Below, piece after piece: positions 24,645 through 36,015 of a stretch of DNA of 64,000 nt. The position numbers and the translations under genes were made by a program. Position 1 is the stretch's first letter, and each line of letters starts with the position of its first letter. The notes under the pieces are model-generated. The model was given only the letters and a program-made list of their open reading frames with translations. It ran no database searches and had not been told where the DNA came from. The stretch lies in the NCBI GenBank assembly GCA_036186865.1, contig AP025048.1, positions 23,070,400 to 23,134,399 on the forward strand, read 5' to 3'. Source of the DNA: Eustoma russellianum (Eukaryota > Streptophyta > Magnoliopsida > Gentianales > Gentianaceae).

Positions 24645-24833
24645 CGGTTGGGATCAGAGGAGGTAAAAAATGAGGTAAAATATGAGGCATCCAATCACAG
24701 ATTGCCACGTGTACAAAAATGGAAGAAGTTTAAATTTTTTTTGTTTTTAAAAAATAGTTACTTGTACACGTGGCAGCGCGTGATTGGAGACCTCATATTT
24801 TGCCTCACTTTTTGCCTCTTGTGATCTCAACCG
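24645..24833. mobile_element. Foldback MITE in the PRP8 promoter region
   Basis: A 189-bp inverted repeat. It starts CGGTTGGGATCA and ends TGATCTCAACCG, with arms that pair through ATGAGGCATCCAATCAC and GATTGCCACGTGTAC, around an AT-rich loop near 24740. ATTTT lies directly on both sides (24640-24644 and 24834-24838) as a possible 5-bp target duplication. It has no coding capacity. It lies about 110 bases upstream of the TATA box and puts a G-box core (CACGTG) into each arm. Confidence 0.7.
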
Positions 24834-24838
24834 ATTTT

Positions 24839-25479
24839 ATGCGTACAAAAAAAAAGTTGGAGTTCCCTAGAAAAAATCAGGATTTAAAATATCTTAATCA
24901 TAAAATGAAATGGAAATTTGCATTTTTCTGATTTATTCGTATTTTCTTTTCTTTCTTTTTGTTTGATTTCGGTATGCAGTTAGTTATTCCAATTTATTTT
25001 AAAAACTAAAGTCATCCGACAATTCTTGCTCTCCCTGACTCAGCAAAACAGACCACCACCACTACCCCGCCCCCTCTGTTAACTACCCTCACAAAAATAA
25101 AAATAAAAAAATGGATAACTACAGTTGTCAAAAGAACTTGTATAACTGCAACAACAGATTAATGTATGCCCTCTTCCCACGTTTCTCTCAAGTGTTCACT
25201 TCATACAAATACATTGTCCATGTACAAAACGGACCACTTGCAAAAAGCATTAGAACCGTTAATTGGTGAAGTCTAGGTTCAACAATGTCTATTTTGGTGA
25301 ATTTAATGTTGGGAAACTGTTTATTGATTTTTGATATTCTTTCTCGGTATGCTTAACGTTAGTGACAATAAAGATTTACGACAGTGTCATCTTTATTTCT
25401 CAAGTCGACTTAGTTTTTAGTGTGACAAATAGATTCCAAAGTATATTTTCTGTAACGAGGACAAAATCAAACATTCACA
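24839..25479. other. Intergenic region, no gene seen
   Basis: AT-rich DNA with short A- and T-runs between the promoter MITE and decayed retroelement sequence. No feature recognised. Confidence 0.5.
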
Positions 25480-27033
25480 GAAACTCTCAAGTCAAACCAC
25501 CTCGGTCAAGCCTTTAGCGCGTAAAGCCTTTTTGGTCGGCTTAGACGGGGGCAAAGCCCTCATCTCTTCATCTCTATGCCCCTCGTTGCGCTATAGGTGT
25601 ATCGTCATCCTCCTCCTCCTCATTAGACGAAGCGATTTCCCCAGCCGCCACCGAACTGACAAGAACAATTCGGATGGCTAGCTCCTGACTAGTGATCAGA
25701 AAGATGACCTCATCATCCTTCAACAAGTCTGTTGTAAGCAAAAGATAAGTCAATTCAGGCCATCAAAAAATAGAAAAAGAAAAAGAAGAACGAGGTGCTC
25801 ATTTGACTTGGGGTGAGATCCACGTTGTGTTCTTGTAGTTCCTACGGCTGCTACGCCACAACGGGGCTAACCAGCCTCCCTCATCACCACATCGGTTGGC
25901 CCCTCAACGCTAGAGTGGCTATTTCAGCGGCTGACGTCTTGAGCCGCTGTCACCCGCTTCCCTTTCCTTTCTGCCTTCAATTGGACGATCAGGTTGGCTG
26001 ACACGGCTCCTACAAAGATAAAGTGTATTAGTGATGAAGTAGACTAAAACAAACAGAAAAACAGCAGAAAGAACAAGTTATCTGCCTGAACCATCTCCAA
26101 GTTATCTGCCTCCAGCTCCCTATAACATGAACCACTTACTATGTGGTCCAAGTTGGCATTTTCTAAGATGTACCTATTTACGAGGGAAGTAGTCAACGGT
26201 GGCATCCAAAAACTACAGACCCTTGGCGGGCACTCTATGACAGATGATGGGCTTAGTGTTGATGGCTTTGGAAGTTTTCCACACATCGGTGCTCATACCC
26301 TTGTGGGGAGGGTTATAGGTTGTCCGACCAGAGAGAAACAAAATTGGGTCGAACCTGATACAATCTATTTGATAAACCTCACATATGTGAACCAAGTCGG
26401 CCTCATTTAAGTGCAATAGATTTGATGAACTAACCTAGAAGGTGATCCTCTACCTACGGCACCAAAAGAAAAAGTGGAATAATCTACAGTACATGGAACA
26501 AAAGAAACAACAGGTTGTTGCCCATATGAAGACTTCGAGGATGTAGCCACCAACTAAGCAGGGGAACAACGTCAGCAGCCTCCATCACTTCTCTTTGGTC
26601 ATGTCCTTTTCGTTCAAACAGGTCTCTATTTTTGGATATAGAATCAGTCAATGATAGATCTCAGCTCATTATTAACCATAATATCGTTAACCTTAAGTAA
26701 TTTAAGTGGAATGGTAGCCATGTCATCTCTCTCCCACTTATCATACAATTCTTGAGCATGAAAAGTGATGTAGCTAAAGTTACTTGGAGTTGCGGGTTCA
26801 TCTAATGTTCCTTTAACCTCCCCAGTTTTTATCCAAAGGAAGTTTTGGAGTGTTAGTCATTGCCGAAGTGTAGCCAACTCGTTATCTTGACTGAAATCAA
26901 CAGGTTGTTTCTTCCTTTGTCTGGTTCTTACTTGAGGCTGTGAACCCTATTCTTGGATAAGATTGCTTGACCCTCCTTCATCACCTTGAGTGGTTTTAGC
27001 CCTTTTTGAAGTGTTCTTACTCGTAGACATTTT
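25480..27033 (-). pseudogene. Decayed extra reading frame of an old copia element (product unknown)
   Basis: On the minus strand an ATG at about 27030 opens a Ser/Lys/Thr-rich N-terminus (MSTSKNTSKRAKTTQG). It is followed by recognisable but broken protein-like segments, including stretches at 26416-26213 and 26286-26044, and an acidic Glu/Asp run near 25600-25630. Stops and frame changes interrupt it throughout. A homologous decayed stretch lies at about 32440-33010, in the same position relative to a copia RNase H. I do not recognise the family with certainty; it resembles plant-transposon proteins or env-like frames found 3' of pol in some plant retroelements. Confidence 0.45.
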
Positions 27034-27439
27034 GGATATAGTTAGGTTTTGAAAAGAGATTAGCTTGAAGAAATTGAGGAATATCAAGTAAAAATCAAGT
27101 TAGGTGAAGATGAAATTTAAATTATTGCTTGAAATTTAAGGGTGTGGTTGTTTTGGGAGAAGGGGGCGATGTGTTTGGGTTGATCAATTGAAGTGAAATG
27201 AGTGAAAATGAAAGAAATCACGTTTTTGACAGCTTTTATAGATGTTGTAATCGATCACATCGGTCGATCAATATTGATCGATCCATGTAAATGTATCGAA
27301 GATGTTAGAGATCTATGTATACGTGGATCTCGCATGGATTGATCTATGTATTAAACTGTTTTCTGAAATTTTGTAGTTATGACCTTTTATACATTGTTTA
27401 TCATCCCAATATTGTTTCAACTATTCAAATGCATTCGTA
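27034..27439 (-). other. Spacer between RNase H remnant and extra frame, with GATCGATC motifs
   Basis: In minus sense it contains several ATCGATC-type motifs (27245-27345), then TATAAAAGC (about 27235-27243), then a pyrimidine-rich leader up to the ATG at 27030. The GATC motifs echo the minisatellite at 38320-38710. The TATA-plus-leader layout could be a promoter for the extra frame, but this is inference. Confidence 0.35.
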
Positions 27440-27935
27440 GAAAGTGGTTTTGTGAATATGTCCGTTAATTGATCATTAGGTGGAACAAATTTAATACAAA
27501 CCAAACCTTTTTGCACACAATCTCTCGTGGAGTGATGTCTAACTTGAATATGCTTAGTTTTACGATGATAAACCTGATTTTGTGCTATACTTATGGCGAG
27601 ATGTTATCACATAAGACAGGCACTTTGTAAAACTTAATATTGTAATCATTCAGGGTGTGTGTCATCCAAAGCAATCGTGCATAACATGAAGCAGCAAACA
27701 AATATTTAGATTCAACCGTGGAAAGTGACACACTATTTTATTTCTTGAAAACCAAGAAACCAAGCAATCTCCAAGAAATTAACACGTTACAGAGGTGCTT
27801 TTCCTATCAACAAGATTTCTGACATAATTCGAATCACTATACTCTCTTAAGTCAAAACGCCTATTCTTAGGATAAAATAATCCTGAGTTTAATGTACCTT
27901 TTGAATGCATAAAAATATGTTTCAAGGACTCGAGC
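27440..27935 (-). pseudogene. Copia RNase H fragment (decayed)
   Basis: In minus sense, broken translation gives copia RNase H landmarks: SWFS-K-QNSVSLST-ES-Y, A-C-A-LLWM, and a downstream DN-S block, ending with a conserved-looking C-terminus near 27440. Frame shifts and stops are present. It aligns with the parallel remnant at about 33020-33430. No upstream RT is attached; the RNase H is joined to the repeat at 27940. Confidence 0.6.
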
Positions 27936-27939
27936 AAGA

Positions 27940-28510
27940 AACAAAATCAAGCAAATAAAATGTGGTTAACTAGTTTCAAGGACTCGAGCAAGCCACATGA
28001 CTCAATCGACATATAAACAGCCATATAATACCATAAGTACACAATGCTTTTACCAATTTCTCAATAAAACACTTACAGAGGATTGGTAGTGTGGTTCAAA
28101 TAGAAGATTTAAGTCTTTACTAATCAAGACTTTAGACAATATATAAGTATCACATATGTAAATATTTTAATAGGTTGGTACTTTCAATAGTTTATACAAA
28201 CTATGTAACCAACATATCGAAGTCATGTATTTCACGTAATAGATAAACTCTGAAACTTAGCATAAGAGTTTTCAGAATGAACCTTTGTAAGCTAAGCATT
28301 TGCTTTTGTTTCAAAAATCTATCAAACTACTATAAATCTTTTTGCAAATATTTTTATCACTTCCAAAAATGTTTAAATTTTATCATAATACCAATGCATA
28401 ACACTTATCAGATTAGCTCATGTCCCTTCTATACATATCATAGGACTAAAAGGAAAGTTAGAAGGTTTTATCAACATTTCCAACTCCAAGGTTCTAGCCT
28501 CTCTCAGGTT
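27940..28510 (-). repeat. Internal-region repeat of old copia family, copy A
   Basis: About 570 bp clearly similar to 35440-36015, sharing for example TTCTCAATAAAACACTTA, AACTATGTAACCAACATAT and CTCCAAGG near the end. In copy B the matching stretch lies between gag and pol. In copy A it sits directly beside RNase H, so copy A lacks gag and most of pol. No coding frame is apparent. Confidence 0.7.
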
Positions 28511-28529
28511 ATATAAATATTAACATACT

Positions 28530-28645
28530 TATTGTTAGGTCCGTGACAATCACTCGAGAGGGAGGGAGAGGGCGGGGAGGAGAGAGTGAATAAAGTGTTG
28601 GATAATTTTTAGAATTTTCTCGGTTTAGCTCACTCTAACTCACAT
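28530..28645 (-). repeat. LTR-end fragment of old copia family, copy A
   Basis: TTAGGTCCGTGACAATCACT and TTTTCTCGGTTTAGCTCA match the LTR edge of copy B at about 37360-37445. The fragment ends where reverse transcriptase sequence of another copia element begins (about 28646). Confidence 0.6.
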
Positions 28646-29115
28646 GAGAAATCGAACCTTTTTAACCATGATCTTAGGGACTGTTTCAACCCATAAAGAG
28701 ACTTTTTTAACCTATACACCGTATTCTTACTGGATTCAGAATTGAAACCAGGAGGAATATGCATATGAACTTTCTCTTCCAAGTCACCATTAAGAAATGC
28801 ATTCTTAATGTCAAGTTGGAAGAGTGGCCAATCAAGATTAAGAGCAAGAGAAAAAAGTGTCCTTACAGTATTCAGCTTTGCTACAGGTGCAAAAGTCTCT
28901 TGATAATCAATTCCTAAGGTTTGAGTGAAACCTTTGGCAACCAACTTGGCTTTGTACTTGTTAATAGATCCTTCAGAATTATATTTGATAGAGAAAATCC
29001 ATTCGCATCCCACTGGTTTGATTCCATTCACAACATATATAACTTCCCTAGTCCCATTTTTGATCAAGGCATACATGTCCTCAGTAATAGCTTTCTTCCA
29101 CTCAGATTGCGCCAA
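28646..29115 (-). pseudogene. Copia reverse transcriptase, N-terminal part
   Basis: Frame with the standard start of copia RT: W--A---E--AL, a linker, GCEWIFSIKYNSEG, YKAKLVAKGFTQ, IDYQETFAPVAKL-TVR, and QLDIKNAFLNGDL-E-VHM with the first catalytic Asp. It continues to LKKSLYGLKQSLR (usually KQSPR) and is cut near residue 155, before the YVDD motif. The last few residues of the open frame come from a foreign LTR. Confidence 0.85.
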
Positions 29116-29121
29116 AGCCTC

Positions 29122-30081
29122 CTAAATGCTCCTTGGAACCTGTAAGACAAAAAATTTAAATTTCCCCTTAAGACAATCATATGACACATAATTGCTAATG
29201 TGATACGTCTTCTTCACACATGCTCTGACTCCTTTTCTGATGGCAATTGGTCTATTATCAACTGGGACAATTTCCCTGCAGGGAGATGATTCACCTTCAG
29301 ATTCCACAATACTTCTGTAAGTATTCTCATGGTGATCAGACCCAATGGGATCCTTCTGAGGTGAGTGCTGATTCTCCCTCTCACTTGGAACACATCCTTC
29401 TTTTACAGGCTCATTGCTAGAAAAATCAATACTACTCCAGGTGTTGCAGTCCTTTTCTTGCTCAGACTCAGAAACACATTTACCATAGAATGCATTAGCT
29501 TCATCAAATACAAAATCAAGGGAGACATACGTTTTCCTTGATGTAGGAGAGTAGCATTTATATCCCTTTTGATTATGAGAGTATCCAAGAAAGATACATT
29601 TCTCAGCTCTCATGTCCAGCTTGCTTCTGAATTGTTCAGAATTATGTCTATACACAATACACCCAAATACTTTCATAGGTACTTTAGAAAACAAATTTGA
29701 ATTGGGAAAACAATGAGACATGACATTCTTAGGGGTGACATAGTTTAGTACCTTGTAAGGCATTCTGTTAATGAGGTGTGCAGCTGTAAGTACACCTTTA
29801 CCCCAGTAATGCTTAGGAACCTTCATAGACATCATAAATTCCCTTGTTACTTTAAGGAGATGTCTATTCTTCCTTTGTGCAACTCCATTTTGTTGTGGAG
29901 TATAGGTACAGGAAGTCTGATGGTGAATTCCCTTAGTATTAAGGTATTCTTTCACACATGATTCAAGATATTCAAGGTCATTATCAGTTCTTAACATTTT
30001 TATTGTAGTGTTAAATTGGTTCTGGACCATGTAAATGAATTTCTTAAGAATGTCCTCAACTTCATACTTATGTTTCATCAA
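29122..30081 (-). pseudogene. Copia integrase core and connector
   Basis: The frame covers the second half of the integrase core: TIKMLRTDND with the second catalytic Asp, then TPQQNGVAQRKNRHLL, W-----TA-HLINRMP, the chromodomain-less C-terminal part with KVFGC---RH, and a Ser/Glu-rich connector to RT. The first catalytic Asp lies in the broken stretch just to the right (about 30160-30185, HSDVW). In the GVAERKNRHLL motif the catalytic Glu is replaced by Gln, so even this part could not catalyse integration. Confidence 0.85.
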
Positions 30082-30807
30082 TTATAGTTAGGTAAGTCTA
30101 GTATGGTCATAAACAAAGGTGATGAACCACTTAGCACCATTGATGTTGGCTACCCTTAAAGGTCACCACACATCAGAGTGAACCAGGCCAAAAGGAGCAC
30201 TATTTATGTAGATTTTCTTTGGTTAATAGGTTATGTAACTTTAAGCAAACAAGCAGTCTTCACAAAATAAGTCAGATTGATTGGCATTAACAAACATGGC
30301 TGGCATAAGCCTTCTGAGATACAAGAAGTTAGGATGTCATAATCTTTTATGCCATAACAAAATGATCTCAATATTCATACTAGGAATCATACATGATCCT
30401 ACACTAGTTTGACTACTAAATGGACTTGACTCTTCAGCTTGAAGCAGGAAGAGACCATTGACCTTGTTAGCATTGTCAATCATCTTCTTGGAGAAAATCT
30501 CCTAAAAATAACATTTAGAAGGCAAGAATCTTACTTTACATATATTATCTTCAGCCAGTTTACCAACAAAGATCAAGTTAAAACTTAGCTCATGTATGAA
30601 TATAACATTCTTTAATTTTAAGTTCTTAGTTAGTTTGATATTCCCACAATTGCTTCATAAACTAAAAGATTGCATCTAGTTGACTTTGGATTGGGACATT
30701 AGATGGTTCAGTGACACAATTGCTTGACATATTAGGGTTGACTCTTCTCCAGCTACCATTGTTATAGGCTTGAGACCTCCAAGGTTCAAGGTTCCTCCAT
30801 TGTTCAT
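30082..30807 (-). pseudogene. Decayed protease / integrase N-terminal region
   Basis: No long frame, but broken minus-sense translation shows a C-x2-C pair (FCEDCLFA-like, near 30250) of the integrase zinc-binding region and HSDVW-P of the core. Stops and shifts separate it from gag and from the integrase core. Confidence 0.55.
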
Positions 30808-31739
30808 TTAATCTGGCTGTAGGTTTGCCATGTTTGGCAAAACACCTGTCTTTTGTGTGTCATTTTTCTTGCAGAATTTGCAGAAAGTTTTAGAGTCACC
30901 ACTTCTTCTGTTATCATGTTGAGAGGGAGAAACATATATCCTTGTTACTGCATTTGTAGTAGCCTGATCATATGGATTATTTTTAGGTACAAAAACAACC
31001 ATTGCTATTCCTTCAGTTATGGAAGTAGAGCTCAACATGAGTTTGATCCTGCTCTCTTCTTGCCTTATCTCAGAGAACACATTGTAAATGGAGGGGAGTG
31101 TCTTAGTACCAAGAATCCTTCCTCTAACAGCATCGAATTCTTTGTTCAAACCAGCCAAGAATCTAAAGATTCTTCTGGTCTCAGTAATGTTCTTAAACAT
31201 CTTATTAGATTCTTGATTTGACCACTTATGAGTGTCATAAACATCAATATGTTGCTAGATTCTTTTTAATTGGCCAAAGTACATGTTCACACGTGAGTCT
31301 CCTTGTTTTATGTCATGAAGAATAACATCGAGTTCATAGAATTCAGACACATTATCTAACTTAGAGTACATTTCCTGAGCTGCTTTTCAAATATCAGCAG
31401 TAGAATCACAGAGGATAAAGTTATCACTTACATCAGTTGTCATTGACCCAATCAACATGCCATGATCATGGAATTCTCAGCATTCCAAGTTTTAAATCAT
31501 ACATCATTCTCATCAGGAACTTCACCATCAGCTTTCAGATAATCCTCCTTACCTTTGCCCGTGGTAAACATCTTTACAGCTCTAGACCATGCAAGATAAT
31601 TGTTCCTATTGAGCTTGTGATTTGTGATTATAACAGGGGTTGAATCAATGGTGTTGTGATTTGAGCTAAGTCTAGATGAGTTAGTGGGAACAGCTGCAGG
31701 ACTAGGATTAGATGGAGCCTCACTTCCAACAGACTCCAT
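30808..31739 (-). pseudogene. Copia gag (decayed)
   Basis: The N-terminal piece (31739-31497) carries the copia gag start with N-LNRNNYLAWSRAVKMF. The second piece (31200-30808) carries FLAGLNKEFDAVRGRILG, S-Y-VFSEIRQEESR, then a degenerate Cys-containing stretch (FCKFCKKNDTQKTG) where the zinc knuckle should be; only its first two Cys remain. Between the pieces the frame is broken. Confidence 0.75.
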
Positions 31740-31842
31740 ATTGCAAGTTTAGACACAGAGAGTTTCTTTGAAGAGGAAGTAGATGGTGATGAACAGTAGT
31801 ATATTTGAATTGGAGCTTACAAAATCAGCACACATCACTCGA

Positions 31843-31854
31843 GCTCTGATACCA
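31843..31854 (-). promoter_or_regulatory. Primer-binding site of the truncated copia
   Basis: Plus strand GCTCTGATACCA, that is TGGTATCAGAGC in element sense, an exact match to the initiator tRNA-Met site. The LTR should begin at 31855, but its far end is not clear. Confidence 0.8.
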
Positions 31855-32439
31855 TATAGAGAAAATAACTCAAATATCTCACAATTACCACTTAAGATGA
31901 GAAGAAAAACACTTGTTATTGACAATGGCACTAAGTTCATACATACATACACAGCTGAGGCAACGACTAGTCTGCATGATGGAGATAGCCCAGCGGCTAG
32001 TTTTGCTGAAAACTTTCGGATAAAATCAAGTTAAATCATCAAAATGATAATGTATCTAATATCCTATGATTAAACAATGATTATGTATAATAAAACAATG
32101 AATCTGAACAAAACTCAAGGAGAATTAAGCTCAAGAATATGTGTTCGACGCTTAGACGAAACTGTTCGATGAAATGCCTCAAAGAGAATTTCTGATGTTG
32201 GACACATTGGAACCATCCATGAGCTTCTAGTCTTACACTTCAACTGATGCAGTCTGTATTCCGACATTTATATCATATATGCCATAGATAACTAGTTCAA
32301 AAAATTCCTGTTAGCGAGGCGGTAGGCTATGCAGTCAAAGTTACTAGGGGGCTTAGAGCATTTCCCATTCATACATAATGTGATTACTGCAGTCAACACT
32401 TGATATATCAAATAAATATCATTTTTGTTCTAAGTAGGA
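31855..32439. other. Probable decayed 5' LTR and unassigned DNA
   Basis: Follows the primer-binding site, so its first part should be the 5' LTR of the copia element. No second LTR is left to compare, and no other feature is seen. Confidence 0.35.
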
Positions 32440-33015
32440 TGAAAACCAAAGAAGTTTTTAACTTAGTCCTCACAAGCCTTTCATCTTGCCTCATCCTATC
32501 ACATTCATATAACCCTTTATTATGAATCTCAAGAAAATCATTTATTGTAGTGTATATGGAGAATTATTTAGATATTCTATGCACAAGTTTGTGTGAAATA
32601 GTCTAATGTACATCTTAGACATTTTGTTCATCTACTTATCATTCTAAAGAGGCCTCCATTTTGTCAAATCTATGATTGGTTTTAACTTAACATGTTTTTA
32701 AAATCCTTGTCTTTAAACAACTTCAAGGAAGTGGTTGTCTTCTCATTTATCTTCCACTCAGTAAATAATCCTTAAGCACGTGCGGAGATGTATTTAAAGT
32801 AACCTAACTCATCTAATGCTCTAAATTCTACAAGTTCTATCCACAGGAAGTTGTGGATGATTAACCGTCTCCTTAATATTCAGCTTTTTGGTCCAGTAGG
32901 GGCTGCACTCTTTGGTCTTGAAGAGGATTGCTTGACCATTCTTCTCTATCTATGGAGTTTCTTGGTCTCTTGGAGTGTGTTATTGCTCCTCATTTTGAGT
33001 TTTCCCTAAACTTTA
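32440..33015 (-). pseudogene. Second decayed copy of the extra reading frame
   Basis: Similar at DNA level to 26600-27030 (for example AAGTTCTATCCACAGGAAGT against TTTTTATCCAAAGGAAGT, and GATTGCTTGACC in both) and lying again 3' of a copia RNase H. Heavily broken. Confidence 0.45.
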
Positions 33016-33019
33016 GATT

Positions 33020-34140
33020 CTAAAGTTGTAGAGAGACAAATTTAATACAAACTAACCTTTTCTTCATAGAATTCTTTATAAATTGATGTCTAACATTAAT
33101 ATGATTGGTTCTACTATAAAGAACCAAATTTGTGATATATTTATAGATAAGGTAGTATCCCATAAAATAGTACTTTGTCAAATTTTAATATTATAGTCGT
33201 TTAATATGTGTATCATCCAAAGCAATTATGCACAACACGAGGTGGTCAGCATATGTTCGAATTCCGAAGTGGAAATTGACACGCTATTTTGTTTCTTAAG
33301 AAATAAAGAAACCAAACAATCACCAAGAATTGACAAGTACCAGATATGCTTTTCTACCAATAAGATTTCCAGCATAATCCAAAATCACTATATTTTTCTT
33401 AAATCAAAACATACATTCTTAAGATGAACGTCTAAAAGTTCAACTTAATCAAATATCTAAAAATACGGTTTATACCAACTAGATGTGATTCCTTAGGAAT
33501 GCATTGAAAACTAGCACATAAACTCATAATATGCAAAATGCACGGCCGACTAGCCATCAAATAAAGTAAGCTACCAATCATTCTCCTATACTTTGTTACC
33601 TCAACAAGCTTTCCTATTTTATCTTTATCGAGTTTCAGACTTGTGTTGATTGAAATACTTACACTCCTTCCATCCTCAAATTTGTACTTCTTGAGAAGAA
33701 CTATAGTGTACTTTGTTTGAGAAATATACACTCTTTCCTAGGTTTGCTTGATTTGAAGTCCAAGAAAGTAAGCACATCCATCATGCTCATCTCAGACTTA
33801 CATTCCATAAGCTTACCAAAATGCTTATATAAAGAATCATTAGTAGCACCAAAGATAATATCATCATCATAAATTTAAACAAGTAAATGGTCACTTCTTT
33901 GTTGAACTAGGTGGTATCAATCTTTTCTCTTGAAGAACCATTTTCAAATAGAAAGTTCATTAATCTCTCATATGAAGCTATAGGAGCTTGTTTAAGCCCA
34001 GAAGAGCCTTTTAAATTTGAAAACATAATTTAGATAATCATGATTGTCAAACTCCAGTAGTTGAGCTACATATATTTTCTCTTGAATAATGCCGTTCACG
34101 AATGCCGCTTTTTACATTCATTTGATATCACCTTTCTCTT
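33020..34140 (-). pseudogene. Copia reverse transcriptase / RNase H, decayed
   Basis: In minus sense, 34140-33740 gives broken RT including an IYDDDIIFGATN stretch that replaces the usual YVDDIIFG, then LYKHFGKLM--EF/SEMSMM. The open piece 33731-33432 gives the following thumb/connection region (YTIVLLKKYKFED, YRRMIGSLLYLMASRPCI). 33430-33020 is RNase H, parallel to 27440-27935. Multiple frameshifts make it inactive. Confidence 0.75.
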
Positions 34141-35439
34141 CTTTGTTAAATTTAACATGAGCACTTATAATCATATTTTTTAAACGTCTTCTAACTTTCC
34201 ATTTAAGCAGGTACTTTTGATGTTGTACTTAGTTTGAGTCAAATTTACTTCTTAGTTTGCATAGTATGAAACTCAAGAAAGTAGTTGAGTTTTTCTCATA
34301 ATACTCACATCAAACTTATTATGTGTTGGCTTATGCAAAACTTTCAAAAACATTTTTATACTAGAACCATATACAATATCAACATAGATATTAACTAGAA
34401 TATGATAATTAGAGTATTTTTAGATGAAAAATATGATGTCTAAATTTTTTTACGAAATCTTTTTACAAAAGAGAATATTTTAACCTCTCATACCTAACTA
34501 TAGAAGTTTAGTTCAAGTTATTCAAGGTTGCTTTAATCTTGAAGATATGATTTGACTAATCAAAGCCTTCACGATTACAATATTAAGCTCCATTGATTCA
34601 TTCTTGAATATATTCATCCATGATGATTAACTTAAGATATAGTTGGTATCTACATCAAATATGCCCTAAAAGGTTTCTTAGATTTTCTAACCTTGTAAGA
34701 TAAAATAAAGGTTTCATCCATATCTTGATAATAGTCTAGAACTATGATTCAAGATCTCTTCCTTATTTGATTTTCTTATCAATCCCTCTTTATTCATATT
34801 TTAAGCTAAAACTTAGATGATCCACCAATTTTCATATCTTTCAAATTTTCTAAACTTGAGAAAACTCATATAAATTAAAGTTTTCTCTTTGCTTTTCATG
34901 ATGAAAGTTCAAATAACTTCTATCATTTTGAATCCTCAAGTATATATACAACTCATTTCTAAATGAATTGTTCAAGTTATGAAGGAACTTGTTCACCTAC
35001 ATGATCTTATTAGTATATTCATCATTCATTCAAGATCAAGTATTTCTAAGATATCTTTGATGTTAATTGTGGAACACTTATAACCGAACATCAGAGATAT
35101 TTTAGAGTTGACATTCTATTATTTCAAAGCCCTTAAGTAGTCATATTAAGGTTATTCCTTAAGTACACCCTATTAGTAATCAACTAACGTTGAACACCTC
35201 TTATTTAAAAGTGTTTGGACAAGGAAAAATCGTCAAGAACTTATCCCTAGAAACATTCTAATTTCACTTTATTCTATCCAATTTTGTTTAGAAGTTTAGA
35301 TACCAAGACGTGGTGAAAACATTCTCACATATTCTAAATATCTTGATATTTCTATCAAACTTCCATATTCTATTTCTCCTAAAATATTGATTCTATGGTG
35401 GTTTTTGTTCACATTCTTGATTCTTTTTAGAAAATCATA
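34141..35439 (-). other. Very degenerate copia pol region
   Basis: AT-rich stretch between the RT remnant and the copy-B repeat. Short minus-sense echoes of RT start motifs occur (for instance near 34690-34730), but no frame survives. No other gene seen. Confidence 0.4.
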
Positions 35440-36015
35440 ATCATGCAATCAAGTAAATAAAATGTTGTCAATTATTATCAAGGACTCTAGCAAGCCACAT
35501 AACTCAATCAATATATAAAGCAACTATATGCTGCCATAAGTATATAATGCTTCTACCAATTTCTCAATAAAACACTTATAGAGGACTGGTAGTATGAAAA
35601 GGATTTAAGTCGTAACTAATCAAGACTTTAGACAATTTATAAGTATCACATATACCATCGTGGTTTGCAAATATTTTGGTAGGTTGGTACTTTCAAAAGT
35701 TTCTAAAAACTATGTAACCAACATATCCAAGTCATCTATTCCATGTAATAGATCAACTCCAAAAACTTGGCATAAGATTTTTCGCACAAAAGCTTTGTAA
35801 GCTAAACATTTGTCTTGTTTTCAAAAATCTCAAAAACATCAAACCACTATCATTCTATTTGCAAAAATTCTTATCACTTTAAAAAATGTTTTAATTTTAT
35901 CATCACACAAATGGGTAACACTTATCAAATTATCTTATGTCCCTTTTATACGTATGAGAGGACTAAAAGAAAACTAAAAGTTTTACATAATCCTCCAACT
36001 CCAAGGGCCTAGCCT
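35440..36015 (-). repeat. Internal-region repeat of old copia family, copy B
   Basis: Homologue of 27940-28510, here in its apparent original place between gag and pol. Confidence 0.7.

Larger units (their letters stand above)
28646..31854 (-). mobile_element. Truncated Ty1/copia retrotransposon (gag-integrase-RT)
   Basis: Minus-strand order from the right: primer-binding site GCTCTGATACCA on the plus strand (31843-31854), gag start at 31739, gag middle, decayed protease and integrase start, integrase core, then reverse transcriptase up to about 28646. There it runs directly into LTR sequence of another element, losing the rest of RT, RNase H and the 3' LTR. Stops and frameshifts show it is dead. 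Confidence 0.8.
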
